From positions 3,410,001 through 3,474,000 of the forward strand of contig OX337230.1 in NCBI GenBank assembly GCA_946965045.2: a stretch of 64,000 nucleotides of DNA. Reading direction: 5' to 3'. Made by a program: the position numbers and the translations under genes. Shown one piece after another: positions 20,680 through 31,663 of this stretch (position 1 is its first letter; each line of letters begins with the position of its first letter). The stretch is from Epithemia pelagica. Its lineage: Eukaryota > Bacillariophyta > Bacillariophyceae > Surirellales > Surirellaceae. The notes under the pieces were generated by a model. That model did no database searches. It saw only the letters and a list, made by a program, of their open reading frames with translations, and was not told the origin of the DNA.

Positions 20680-21936
20680 TTTCTTCAATGATTGACTAAA
20701 AGATGTTGTATGCTGACTATTTTATGGATTTGGATGGCTGTCGATGCCGTGCTTCCGGTTGTCCTCTCTCTGTGTAACGAGACGAGAAAAACGAAGACTG
20801 ACTGGTTGTGTTTTTCGTGCAAATATGGAGACGACAAAGATGGAACGAATGCGGCATTTGTGGAATTGGCCGTGGTTACGCTCGAACGTGACATGCTCCA
20901 GGATGATCTTCGCTGTGTCTTGCGGAAGAGCTCGGCGCGGCGAACGACAAACTGGTCGATTTTTATGGCGAATCGAACGTTCGACTTGCGCGAATGGGGG
21001 GCCTCTCAATTCCGTAGAGCATAAATGAACACATGCGAAGGGCTTATCAGTAGTATAGGTTTAAAAGTAGTGTTTGGGGGAGACGGAGATGCGGGGGGCT
21101 TGCAAGATTCACTACCTCGCGTGAAACCTGGAAATATGTATCCTGTCTACCAATTCCATAACTCGTGATCGCTTCGTAGTTCGGACACCCCCGACTTACC
21201 AGCATTGTATGCTGCATGCCTCTTCCGAGTTGCATTCAAATTTAGAAGTCGGAGTAGCACAGCAGGATTGCTTCAACATACCACGTGAAGACACATGACA
21301 GACAGCGAAATCTTCGTCATGGGTGCTATGTGCACTGTGCACTACCACAGCTATGATGCCTGTAGCTCCTCAAGTTCAAAGGGTATACTCCTAGGTAGTA
21401 GGAGTAGGAATAGTAGATAAATCCATGTCAAGAGTGATGGAGAGGAAAGACAACCATCATTCAAGGTAGACAGGTGAGAGGACAGTGACACCTGGGTCGA
21501 AAAGATGCGCCACGAAAGATCCTGGAGCTTTTGCTGTTACTCGTAGAGCGTTCCGCAATCGCTTTTCTTGGTTTTAGACGACATGGGGTTAGATTCGCCC
21601 TTGTTCCTGTTGGACTTTTCATGAGGCAAAGGGGTTGGATGTTAACGAGGGACCGCGATCCTTTGTGCGAAAGTGCGTCAGTGCCGCACGATACCCACAT
21701 TGTTCGAGAGGTTTGCAGTTTGCACCTTGCGCACTTTTCGGGTTCTCATTCGGTTGCTACCCTGGTAGGAGCAAATCGCTTTCATGGAAGCGAATTCGAA
21801 CTATCGCGGAACAAAAATCCCAAACTACTTGGGTAGTCTCGCAGAAGCATCAAAGGCTCATAAACCAAAGAATCACAAATTGGAAACATTCCAAGAAACA
21901 AAATCAACAAACACTACTTTGACAACCACATCCACC
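20680..21936. other. divergent intergenic region
   Basis: 5' flanks of the CAP gene (minus) and the first short CGWGAWYLVP gene (plus). Open frames here look accidental. No repeat recognised. Confidence 0.45.
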
Positions 21937-22253
21937 ATGTTGAACTCGTCCCGTGCCGCTGCTGCCCAATCCCTCAGCCGTAATACTAGTAAACGAGCCT
22001 CTTCCTCCTCGGCATCCACCCCAACGCCCGCCTCCTCCTCGAGTAGTACCATGAGTCCATTCAAGAACGTTTTTGCTCCTAAATCAAGTCGTCACACGGA
22101 AAAGACATGGGAGAACTATGGTTTTAACAAGAAAGAGGTACGAACGCAGAGCTTCCCATACCAGTACTGGCCATCACCGACAACGCTCACAAACACTTTT
22201 CTCCTTTTGGTTTCGTACAGTGTGGCTGGGGAGCTTGGTATCTTGTCCCGTAA
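21937..22253 (+). CDS. short conserved-C-terminus protein, copy 1 (two exons)
   Basis: Exon 1 is 21937-22137, the intron 22138-22220 (83 bp, GTACGAAC to TTTCGTACAG, phase 0), and exon 2 is 22221-22253. The product has 77 residues: a Ser/Ala/Thr-rich N-terminus that could be a transit peptide, then RHTEKTWENYGFNKKE, then exon 2 encoding only CGWGAWYLVP. The model is supported by the second gene 0.9 kb downstream, which has the same C-terminal residues, the same intron position and similar splice sites, although the N-termini differ. I do not recognise the family. The short size, basic Ser-rich leader and conserved aromatic tail would fit a small organellar subunit, but that is a guess. Confidence 0.7.
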
Positions 22254-22886
22254 TGCTTAGAGCTATCGGCATCAACGCAGAAAAATGGGAAAACACTTTG
22301 CCCAGGACATATCAAAACCCACCCCATGTTTATATCCACACACCACAAGCAGACTTGCAGAACCAAACCACTTGGTCGTTTTTGTCGACCTTTTGCGTGA
22401 GGCCGACGAAAACGAGCAACATCTTCCATTTCCAATACCAATTTCCAATGGACGTCGACGCTTAGCCAGCTATATGCTACAAAATCTAAAGACAAGATAT
22501 ATTGACATGTTGTCATTTGTCATGACTTTCTAGCGAAATGAGTTAGTTGTTTCTCTTGGAGAACGTCTAGCAGAAAACCTGAATTGCTGAAGATGATGTA
22601 GGGATATGGATCGTCCGTCAGATGGCAAATAGGCCTGGATTCGACAAAAGTTGCTCCGAGAAAACTAGGGCCAAGGCCAAGGGCTTTGATCTCGCTCTCA
22701 AAAGATCGAAGGAAATAGGAAATGCCGCGAGAGTACGTACGTTCGGAAAACATAGGGAGGGTAGCTCAAACGCGAACTTCGTCCATGCCACATCATGCTA
22801 CGGCTCATTCAGTCCCGAGCGTGACTGAGGTCTGCAATAATTGAAGACATCATGACATCATTGCTTGAGACCCCAGCGCATAGCGC
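22254..22886. other. spacer between the two CGWGAWYLVP genes
   Basis: About 630 bp with no supported gene. It probably contains the terminator of copy 1 and the promoter of copy 2. Confidence 0.45.
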
Positions 22887-23203
22887 ATGCTCTCTGTTTT
22901 CTTGTTCTTGTTCTCGCTCCTCGCTCCCACAACTCTTCCCGTTCCAACTTCCGAGTTCTTTGCTGCCCCCAACACGACCGCCAAGTCGAACCTTTCTCCT
23001 GCCACAACCACAAGCCTTCCTCTGCCACTCGCCACGAGGCATACGGAAATGACATGGGAAGCCTATGGTTTTGGAAAGAAGGAGGTACGTTTAAGAACAG
23101 CGTATTCTCGAAGCAAACAGAAGCAACTTGGGAATGGCTGATTCTCATTCGATTCCATTTTTTCGTTCAGTGCGGATGGGGTGCCTGGTACCTTGTTCCT
23201 TAA
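22887..23203 (+). CDS. short conserved-C-terminus protein, copy 2 (two exons)
   Basis: Exon 1 is 22887-23084, the intron 23085-23170 (86 bp, GTACGTTT to TTTCGTTCAG, phase 0), and exon 2 is 23171-23203. The product has 76 residues. The start is hydrophobic (MLSVFLFLFSLLAP) and reads like a signal peptide, unlike copy 1, followed by a Thr/Pro-rich linker and then RHTEMTWEAYGFGKKE joined to CGWGAWYLVP. The C-terminal 26 residues are almost the same as in copy 1. The different N-termini suggest that the two copies reach different compartments, or that one start is wrong. Unknown function. Confidence 0.68.
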
Positions 23204-24077
23204 GTCTCGTACAGCAATGCCACACCTGAGAGATGTAGTTCTTGTTTTTACCGTCAAACCACCACTTCTACCTTGGACGTGGTGTTTCTCCAACAAGAAA
23301 TGGATGCATCCATTGCCTGCCTGCATACTATTCCCCTGTTGCGTACACACTGTGATAGACCCCCATGAAATCATTGCATATTTCCAAGAACTGCTTCCAT
23401 TTGCTTTTCATTCCCTGCGTACATTCTACCAATCTTCACTTTCTCTCTCTGCAAACTGATACACACATTCTATACAAACGAGAAAGCGCAGCGTGGTGAC
23501 CCTGCTATACCCAACGAAACCTTTGGTTCTCAATACAATTCTATACAAACGAGAAAGAGCAGCGTTGTGTCCCTGCTACCCCGCGAAACCTTCGGTTCTC
23601 TCTCTATACATTGACCTATACATACACATTCTGCTTCTGTATGACACCATTTCTCTATAGTTCTCTTTGCACATACAATGTAGTAGTTTGCCTTTCTATA
23701 AATGGTATATTCGTACAAATAATGGTGACTGGTCATGGTTCGCTCGAGGGCGCACACGACACATCCGTGTGTCGGTTCGAGCCAAAAAGGAACGACCCAT
23801 TCCTGTGACGACTGGTGGGTCTCGTACTGCAAGCACTCCACCCCCTGGTGAGCTGCACTCCGAGCTGCACCTCCGATGCGCCATGGTCGGGTGATTCGAC
23901 GCCAGCACGTCACTAGTTTTTCTTCCAACACTTCTACTCCAAGACGCGACCGAGAGAAGTTTCCGTGGAAATCGTAAGGCCACGCCTGGTGCGAGTCCAG
24001 AGGGAGAGAAGCTTCCTCGGAAATCGTGAGTGCCCTGAAGTGCACCAAACCAGTGGATGCCGTTTCGTGGGGGTTCC
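23204..24077. other. intergenic region with a short tandem duplication
   Basis: 3' flanks of copy 2 (plus) and the ZIP gene (minus). A ~71-bp unit starting ATTCTATACAAACGAGAAAG is present twice, at about 23467 and 23538, with some divergence. Otherwise nothing seen. Confidence 0.6.
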
Positions 24078-25716
24078 TCAAATGCTAAACAAGATCAAGG
24101 AGAGCGCCACCAAAAACATGCCAGCCACACAGGTCCACGTGACCAAGGTGCCTTGGGGATGAAATCGAAAGGCCATGGGCAGCAATTCATCCAAACAAAT
24201 GTAGACCATCATGCCGGCCACACCACCAAACAAGATTCCATAGGCTTGTCCGGAAAAGGAGGATTGCAAAATAAGCCATCCAGTCAAGGCTCCCAAGGGT
24301 TCGGACCATCCGGAAAAACAGCCCCACCAAAAGGCGGTCCATCGACTGCCCGTCGCGTAATAAATGGGCATGGCGACACACAAGCCTTCCGGAATATTGT
24401 GAATGGCAATGCCAATCGCCAAGGCGACCCCAACGGCCGGATCTTCCACGTAGGCAACAAAGGTGACGAGACCTTCTGGAAAATTGTGCAAGGCAATGGC
24501 TGCCGCTGTCACGAGACCCATGTGAAACAATTGCGCTTGTTCTTGTTTGGCAGGCGCCGCATGGGGCGGCAACAACAACTTGTCGTCATCATCATTTCCA
24601 TTGTGCGAGGGATCGTGACTGCCACTGCCCACCGTCACAACACAGGTGGGTTCGGTACGTGTGGTGGTAGCCGCGGAACTAAAGCCCGTTTCAACCAATT
24701 CCAGCAAATCACTCACGGGAGGAAGACTGCCCGTCGGATCCTTGGTTCGATCTACCAACAGTAGAGTGGACTGTTCTTGTTGGTTGTGATGGTGGTGGCT
24801 GCTATTGCTGCTGTTACCCACAAGATGAGTCGAATGACTACTTCGCAAACAATCATGTTCACTACTTTCTTGAGACGACGATAAGGACGACGGTTGATGT
24901 TGCGTTTGCCACAAAAAAGTCGCAGGATGATGAGGTGGAGCAATCACAGAGGACGATGACACCGAGGAGCCTGTGGCCATTGTGGTTGTTTCGTCCGAGG
25001 TCAAGGTCTCATTCGCTGTTGCACTGGACAATGGTGGTGATTCTACCAGCTTTTTCGAACTAAAAGGATTGCCTTCCTCTTCTTCTTCTTCCTTGTCCTC
25101 ACTCGAGTCTGCATTTGGACTGTTTCGCAACAAGGCCAATTCTTGATTGCGTGCCACCATTTCTTCCATGCCCAATTCAAGCTGAAATTCAGTTTCACTC
25201 GTGCACTTGTGAATCAAGACATCAATGGCCTATATGAAATTGGAAAAACACAGGACAAGGACAAGAGGAAGCAGCATTGGTATGGTAAGGACAAGAACAC
25301 AGAACCATCATCATCATTGTCAAGCCGAACCGTGTCAAAGATCGGAACCTCCACCAAGATTCTTTGGCAAATCTTGAACAACAAACAACTCGTACCTTCA
25401 TGAGCAAGATACCGGCAAAGAAGGAAAAGGTGGTATAACAAAAGGCTTGATCGGCCGTGTATCCCTGATCTTGAAAGCCCGTCATGGATTTGGTATAAAT
25501 ATCCACCAAACTCACATAGAGCATGACACCACTGGCAAAGCCCAAGGATGCGGCCAAGACATCGGCCGTAGCCCATTGCGCCAAGGACGGATAAAAGACG
25601 GAACAACTTCCCAGTGCTGTGGCACCCGCTGCCGCCAAGACCAAGACAAAGGCACGACCGGTTCGTGCCGTCACCAACACGCCCGTCGTGGCTGGATCAT
25701 TCCCAAACAAGGTCAT
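24078..25716 (-). CDS. ZIP-family metal transporter 1 (two exons)
   Basis: Exon 1 is 25396-25716, the intron 25230-25395 (166 bp, GTACGAG to ATATAG, phase 0), and exon 2 is 24078-25229; total 490 residues. The ATG at 25716 gives MTLFGNDP. Exon 1 encodes three membrane helices (VLVLAAAGATALGSCSVFYP, DVLAASLGFASGVMLYVSLV, FFAGILLM). A long cytosolic loop follows, acidic and with a His cluster (SSHHHHNQQ), typical of ZIP regulatory loops. The metal-site motifs HNFPEG (near residue 353) and HNIPEG (near 384) mark transmembrane helices IV and V of the ZIP family (ZupT/GufA-like). ZIPs import divalent metals such as zinc, iron or manganese into the cytosol; the substrate cannot be read from sequence. 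A close paralogue with the same intron position is at 28992-30795. Confidence 0.9.
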
Positions 25717-27037
25717 TGTTCTTGTTCTGGTTGTGTTGGTTTTGCTAGTTTGTTGGTGGCAACAAATGAGAATCTCGAACTGAATCTCCCCTACCACAAA
25801 CGAGGAATACAATGACTGATACCCACGACAAAACAAACTCGATATACGTTCAACAACACGGAGCAGCCGAAACGGGCTTGTGCTGGCTGCTGTGGGTGCA
25901 ATCTCATAGCAGCGCAAATCTCAAAGACTCAACGCGATAATGCGAATCCTGTCGTGCACTGCGTCAATCACGGTGTCATCGCGTGCAATGGCGAATCTTG
26001 GTGACTTGGCTTCTCTCTTGTTTGCATTCGCTGCGAAGAAAGGGACTTGTGTTCTTTGCAAGCTGCTTTGGGCATGCCACGTGCAAATGCACCCACGGCA
26101 CTCGTTGTGTGCAGTGGGAGTCGCACGAAACACGTCGGTGCTAGCGAACGTCTGCGACATCACTGCGACTGCAAAGTTCGGTCGCAAGCGCGACCGCAAC
26201 ATCAACTTCCGGGTTCGGAAAACACGTGCCGTCGTGTGGCCGGCGTGATGGGAACGTGTCCGTTGCAGGGCGCAACCAAAGAAAGCAAGAAGGTGCAACA
26301 TCAAGACGCAACCATGATGTCCCCACCGAGAGAGGAGCATGTGAATGTGGGGTGTCTTCTCTAGATTGGAGCTCCACTCTCCACGCGCAGTCACTTGTCA
26401 CGCGTCACTCACAGTGTGTGTCTTTCTCATGACCAGACGAGTGTGTCATTCCCATTTGCGATTGTTTGTTGTGGTGATGGTGTTTGCATCGTGCATCGTC
26501 TCGTGCCCGCAGGGGCAGGATGTGTGGTTCTCACCCACTGGAGACACTACAAAGTAGACACACGATTGTGAAACTGACCATGGCAACCAAGCAGTTGCCA
26601 CGCAACCCCCAAAAACAAAGAAAACAAGGACCCAAGCTGGTGCAACGTCTGTCACGAGCAACCATGATCCACCAAGAGACGCATGTGGGGTCTCCTCGAG
26701 TCACTCGCCATGTCTCAACACCCGAAACTTGTGCCTTTGGGATTCATGCATGATGATTGTTGTGTTGGTGGTGTTTCCAGTGCCTTGCATCCTCTCGTGC
26801 CCAAATTGGCATGTGTATTTGTTCCAGACACGACACACCACACCACAACACGGAAACGATGGCCTTTATCATCAAAGAATGATGATGATCTTGGTCGTGA
26901 CAAGCAAACCATTGGATGTTTTGAACCCAAATAGGATACAGCAATCACCCAGAATGGATCCAACCAGATTTTCCTTCCATTCCAATCACACAGGACGCTT
27001 CATCATTCAGCGGTCCAGATCAACAACAACAACAACA
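25717..27037. other. divergent intergenic region with a degenerate ~350-bp duplication
   Basis: 5' flank of ZIP 1 and of the small gene at 27038. Two diverged tandem copies of about 350 bp occupy roughly 26270-26830: GCAACCATGAT is at about 26308 and 26660, and CTCGTGCCC at about 26500 and 26793. Open frames across it are not convincing. AAC repeats precede the ATG at 27038. Confidence 0.5.
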
Positions 27038-27336
27038 ATGTCAGATCTCCAAGACGACAAACGTCTTTTTGGATTTGGATTGGTAAGGATCATGGTGGTA
27101 CCAACTCTAGATTATAGAGATACCAAAGAAGTGACTGGATGGATACCAAGTCAGGGTTTGTCTTCTTTGTTGCAGTGGACTGCAAGGCCCACCAACGACA
27201 GGCCGTTTGTTCCACAGCCAGCTGGTCCGCGAAGGCACGCCCGACGCCCTCGCGCAGGAGCGACCACCCAGCACCACAAACCACAACAACGACGAAAGAC
27301 AAAGACAAAGAGGAGTTGTTGGATTTGGCGCAATAG
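27038..27336 (+). CDS. small two-exon protein upstream of the p24 gene
   Basis: Exon 1 is 27038-27082 (MSDLQDDKRLFGFGL), starting at an ATG behind an AAC repeat leader. A GTAAGG donor follows, and an acceptor at about 27186 (TGCAAG) restores frame into 27187-27336, giving 65 residues that end KDKDKEELLDLAQ. A nearby in-frame acceptor (CGACAG) would give a protein shorter by five residues. The C-terminal half is Thr/Lys/Asp rich and basic in the middle (ARPTPSRRSDH). Family unknown. The stop is only 13 bp before the ATG of the p24 gene, which is very tight for two separate nuclear genes. An alternative is an upstream frame or alternative first exon of the p24 transcript. Confidence 0.42.
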
Positions 27337-27349
27337 GATAATCTTTGAA

Positions 27350-28123
27350 ATGAAGGAGCAGCACATTCGACAGGCGTATGCCGTGAGCCTTTGGTTCCTG
27401 GTCGTTCTCACACTGACGCCAGTGGTGGTCGGCGTTCCTTATACGATCCTTTCATCTCCATCGCAAAAATGTGTCTTCCTGGAAGTGTCCAATGAAATGG
27501 TGGTGACGATTGAATATCACGCACCCGATGTCGTCGTACCGAACAACAATGGCAAACAGGACATGTCTCTCCTGGTGTTCCAGAACAAGAGTCCCAAAAA
27601 GACTTCGAATCGTCGAAGCACGGGATCTTCTCGGATTCGTACCGAGATTGAAACACCCCAGGGCGCCGTTCACTTTTACACGGGGAACAGCGGAGGAGGG
27701 CAATTGGAAATTTGTCGCCAATCCTTCCAGGCGACACCGGCGGCGCCACGTCGGATTGCGCTCAACATTACGCAGCGAGCGGCCACGGCGCAGGAACAAG
27801 AACAGAACGCGCCCATTCTCGATGAAGTGAAGCCGCAGAAAAAAGAAACAATTCCAGAGAAAGAAGAACAAGGGACGGCATTCTTGAATGTGGAATCGAG
27901 CCGCATATCTCTGGAACTGGGTCGTATGGAAGAGAAACTCCACGAGTTGGCGTCTCATTCGGAACGTTCGCGAGACATGGAACAAGAGTTTCACCAAAAG
28001 CAAGTCCAGTTACAGGGAGCGGTTCGATATTGGCCCATGGTTCGAATCAGTGTGGTACTCATTGCGGGAGTGGCCCAAGCGATTTGGGCTGTCAATCACA
28101 TGAAGAGTCGCCATGTGTTTTAG
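27350..28123 (+). CDS. emp24/p24 (TMED) family cargo receptor of the early secretory pathway
   Basis: Starting at ATG 27350 the protein has 257 residues with the full p24 layout. A signal peptide lies at about 1-25 (SLWFLVVLTLTPVVVG). A lumenal GOLD-like domain follows (SPSQKCVFLEVSNEMVVTIEYH, then a variable basic/polar stretch, VHFYTGNSGGGQLEICRQS). Next come a Glu/Lys-rich linker, a coiled coil at about 180-220 (RISLELGRMEEKLHELASHS), one transmembrane helix near 232-249 (RISVVLIAGVAQAIWAVNH) and a short tail MKSRHVF. The two Cys residues (QKC and EIC) can form the conserved GOLD disulphide. p24 proteins act in COPI/COPII vesicles between ER and Golgi. The tail lacks a dilysine signal but ends in a hydrophobic residue. 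The frame stays open far upstream (to 26729), but the signal peptide decides this start. Confidence 0.85.
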   Translation: MKEQHIRQAYAVSLWFLVVLTLTPVVVGVPYTILSSPSQKCVFLEVSNEMVVTIEYHAPDVVVPNNNGKQDMSLLVFQNKSPKKTSNRRSTGSSRIRTEIETPQGAVHFYTGNSGGGQLEICRQSFQATPAAPRRIALNITQRAATAQEQEQNAPILDEVKPQKKETIPEKEEQGTAFLNVESSRISLELGRMEEKLHELASHSERSRDMEQEFHQKQVQLQGAVRYWPMVRISVVLIAGVAQAIWAVNHMKSRHVF

Positions 28124-28991
28124 AACGAGGGAAGGAACGTGTGTCTGGGAGATTCCGTTAATGACCCAGAACGAATGCCCAAAAGATTCTCGAAGGATCT
28201 ATCGAATGGAGTGAATTTTCAATGAGTATAGTAGCCACGAATAGAACAGTCTCGATTCTCAATGTTGGCAGAGACTCGAACAACTTTTTCAAAGCCTTGA
28301 GCAAGCAGCGAACGGAAAAGAACCCATTAAACTTTGAAGCAGTAGAAGTATCACTACATGCCACTATCGAAGAGTGAAGGATTGCTCTGGAAATTGAAGT
28401 ACCATCTTGCGCAATCCTGACAAGTCTCATTTTACAAAAAGAACAATGAGCTAGGTTCTGATTGGTGCTGTATTCTACATTTATATAGTTCGTGTGGACC
28501 CTATTGTACATACAATTATGGTTTCTCCTTCTTTGCCGTTTGTTTGTTCAGAGGGAGCAGCCACAGTGGCTCTCGTTTTGGAATCCAACCCCAAAGAGAG
28601 CACAGTGTCCGCAGCGACAAAGAATTGGAAACTCGTTTCTAGTCTGTCACAAGAGGATGAATGTGCAGTAGTATACTGATGAACAGGAAACAGTAGTTTG
28701 TTTATGCGTCACGGTCGTGGTAGTAGTGGTTGTGGAAGAGTTGGTTGTAGGCTCGTAAGGCAAATGGGAAGGTTGTACAATGCCGCCCGAAGGCTTCCAT
28801 CGCACGCAGCAGCAAGTGAACAGAACATTTCTGGAACCGCACTGCACTCATTTCCAGATACTGCAGTGTCCAGTTGATACAACTTGTCCAGTGCACCGGC
28901 ATTGTCGCGCTGATTTCTGCTCTTGGACGAGTGGTGGAATGGGCAACCGATCGATCGATGGAACGTTTGTGTGGGTCTGGATTCATCTCTC
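28124..28991. other. intergenic region between converging genes
   Basis: 3' flanks of the p24 gene (plus) and ZIP 2 (minus). No gene supported. Confidence 0.5.
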
Positions 28992-30795
28992 TTAAAAGGC
29001 ACTTTTGAAGAGCATGAGCGAAATGGCCACGAGGGACATGCCGGCGAGGCAGGTCCATGTGACAATGGTCCCTCGAGCATCAAATTTAAAGGCCATGGGC
29101 AACAATTCATCCAAACAAATAAAGACCATCATGCCCGCCACCATACCGTACAAGATACCATAGGTATCGCCCGAAAAGACGCTGTTGCGTAAAATGAGCC
29201 AGGCAAAGAGTGCTCCCAGAGGTTCCGAACTAAAGCAACACAAGGTGCCCCAGACAAAGCCCTTCCATCGATCGCCGGTTCCGTAATAAATGGCCATGGC
29301 AACACACAACCCTTCGGGAATATTGTGAATGGCAATCCCAATGGCCAAGGCCACACCGACTGCCGGGTTTTCAATATACGTGACAAAGGTCACGAGGCCC
29401 TCCGGGAAATTGTGCATGGCAATTGCCATGGCGGTTGCCGCACCCATGGATACCAAGTCTTTACTACGACCAGGACCACCACTCGCACCTTGTGGATGTG
29501 GCGGTGCTGCCTCCAGAGGCATGGGTGCACCCGAATGATGACGATGATGATGTGAGGAATGGTGCCCACTGGTTTGTGGGAGTGGTGGTTGTTGTGGGGG
29601 TGGTGACACGGTTTGTCGCGTCGTACTGGGTAAGGAAGATGCCGTTTCCGGTGTGGGAGGACGTCCACCAGCACCTCCACCACCAATGGTGGTGATTGTT
29701 TCGGTCACACTGCTTGTCGTATTCAACGTGGTATTGGGATTGTGGAAATAGCGACTGTTGTCGTCATGGGCTTGTGGGTAACAATCTACCATGGATTCCA
29801 ATGGATTCGTTCTTGTGGTCGTCGTCGTAACAAAGCCATTTTCCACCAACTCGAGGACTTGAGAGACGGGAGGCAAGGCCGATGTCGATGACAACATGGG
29901 AATCGGAGAAGCCTTGCCAGTCGATACCACCAGTGGTAACATTGTGCCATGATGATGATGATGATGATGGTGCTGTTTCATGGGTGGTTCTTGTCCGCCC
30001 CCTGAAAAGGACGAGGCAGACGATGACGAGGACAAATCCTTGTGGTGCAACATGGGATCAGCCGAAGTACCATGATGAGGCCAATGAGATTGACATTCCA
30101 AAAACACCTCTTCGCCATCGTCTTCTTCTTGTTGTTGATGTTGTGGCTCGCTCCCATTCCACGGTTGAGGTTTGGACGAGCCTTGGTATTGATTGCGAGC
30201 TACCAGTTGTTCCATCATTCCAGATTCGTCTTCGTATTCATCTCGATTCGTGCATCGTTTAATGGACCAATTGATAAACTGTGCACAAGAGAAAACCATA
30301 ACATGAGAAACTATAACAATTGGACGAATCCAATTCGACATGGAAACGTATCGAATAGAAACAAGCCTATTACAATAGACGTATACGACACGTACGTACC
30401 TTCATGAATCCAATTCCGGCAAAAAAGGCCAAAGTGGTATAGCAAAAGGCATTGTCTTCGGAATGACCTTGTTCGACAAAGCCGGCAATGGCCTTGTTGT
30501 AAATATCCACCAAACTGACATAGAGCATGACGCCACAGGCAAAGCCGAGGGAGGCCCCCAGGATGCGGGCCGTGGCCCAATCGGCCAAGGCTGGATAAAA
30601 GACGGCACAACTGCCAATAGCCGTGGCCGAAGCGGCCATGACCACCAAAGCAAAGGCCGACAAGGCGCGATTGTCCGAGACTGCGGCAGACGATGTGGAT
30701 GTCGCCATGGCCGCGGCATCTTCTGGGGATGCCGATAAGGGAGAGGCCCAAAAGGTTTCGTGTTCGGTCGAATGGTCCATGGTTCCTGGATACAT
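28992..30795 (-). CDS. ZIP-family metal transporter 2 (two exons)
   Basis: Exon 1 is 30400-30795 (ATG at 30795, or the next one at 30780), the intron 30279-30399 (121 bp, GTACGTAC to GCACAG, phase 0), and exon 2 is 28992-30278; total about 560 residues. Exon 1 again holds three helices (FALVVMAASATAIGSCAVFYP, LGASLGFACGVMLYVSLVDI, LAFFAGIGFM) and aligns with ZIP 1. The loop between helices III and IV is longer than in ZIP 1 and has several His runs (KQHHHHHHHH, SGHHSSHHHRHH), which could sense or bind metal. HNFPEG (near 420) and HNIPEG (near 450) are the ZIP metal-site motifs. The region from the motifs to the C-terminus is strongly similar to ZIP 1, while the loops are not. Likely a plasma- or endomembrane importer of divalent metals. 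Confidence 0.9.
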
Positions 30796-31098
30796 CAATT
30801 TCCAAACCAAGAATCAATCGATTCCTTCAAAAATCAGTGTTGGTTGCCACCACCACCTTCAGCTGACAACACTGGAGAGGAATCTCAAGATCCAGTGTTC
30901 CCCAAAGAAAAAGTCAAGGAAACAGAAGAGAAGCGCTCGTTCTTATATTCGCAATGGGAAACGATCGGACGTGCTTTTCTCGGTTCGGTCTTGGAGACCA
31001 CTCCTCTCAACCAAGAGTTGCAAGAGGCAACCTCCACAGCAACCGAATCTAAACGCAGCAACGCAACACCAGAGACACAACCACAAACGGCTCAATAA
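30772..31098 (+). CDS. possible short gene overlapping the ZIP 2 start on the other strand
   Basis: An open frame of 108 residues from ATG 30772 is mostly in the ZIP 2 upstream region. It has a protein-like composition in its second half (KRSFLYSQWETIGRAFLGSV) but no known domain. Its first 24 bp overlap ZIP 2 exon 1 in antisense. It could also be chance. Kept as a weak candidate. Confidence 0.22.
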   Translation: MVHGSWIHQFPNQESIDSFKNQCWLPPPPSADNTGEESQDPVFPKEKVKETEEKRSFLYSQWETIGRAFLGSVLETTPLNQELQEATSTATESKRSNATPETQPQTAQ

Positions 31099-31540
31099 TC
31101 CAGCAATCAATGGAACTGTTGTGTGTTCTGGTATTCCTGTTTTCTTGTTTGCAGTAGTGGCTTTGAGAATTGGAATGTGTGTTGATGTGGAACCCAACAG
31201 AAGGAGAGACTACTCGAAAGACACTCACGGAAGTGTCACCCAACAGAAGGCAGGGACACAAGATCCACGACAGAAAAAAGAAGCAGACAACCGGATGCTG
31301 CTGCTTGTTGTTGTGTCGATTTGAGAACCTGTTATCTGTTATTCGATACTGCTACGGGACAAACACCTCCACCGGCTGTGTCTGTGACTCGCAATTGGCA
31401 GACGGAATGAAGCGGCAATGGCCGTTGACCCAATACTGTGTGGTGACACCGGCTGCTCGCACTGCCTTTGGGCGTGTCTGTTGTGGCGACAGCAGCGGGG
31501 CAGGTTTTTGTGGGTGCGTGTGTGAGAGTTGTGTGGGAAG

Positions 31541-31654
31541 TACCCCCAAGTAGGGGTGAATATTTGGGTCGCACATGTGTCGTGAATTCGAGGTGCATAG
31601 TTGCACACCACAATCGAATCACTAATCTTCATGACTCACCCCCGCTGGGGGTTA
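31541..31654. mobile_element. 114-bp MITE with 9-bp target duplication, CCCCAGCGGGG-type ends
   Basis: Inverted ends: TACCCCCAAGTAGGGGTGA on the left, and the complement of TAACCCCCAGCGGGGGTGA on the right. Flanks TGTGGGAAG (31532-31540) and TGTGGGAGG (31655-31663) are a 9-bp target duplication with one mismatch. A 9-10-bp duplication suggests the Mutator (MULE) type. Same family as 49102-49173 and 49316-49959. Confidence 0.7.
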
Positions 31655-31663
31655 TGTGGGAGG

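Noticed and set aside
21784-21936. In-frame extension of the first CGWGAWYLVP gene
   Set aside because: The Ser-rich leader from ATG 21937 is sufficient and the upstream part looks like leader sequence, though it cannot be excluded.
23740-23800. Possible tRNA (GGTTCGAG resembling a T-loop)
   Set aside because: No acceptor stem, D-arm or anticodon arm can be folded around it. I found no tRNA elsewhere either.
26729-27349. Upstream extension of the p24 frame (206 more residues)
   Set aside because: The p24 signal peptide must be N-terminal, and the extension covers a repeat region and an intron of the small upstream gene.
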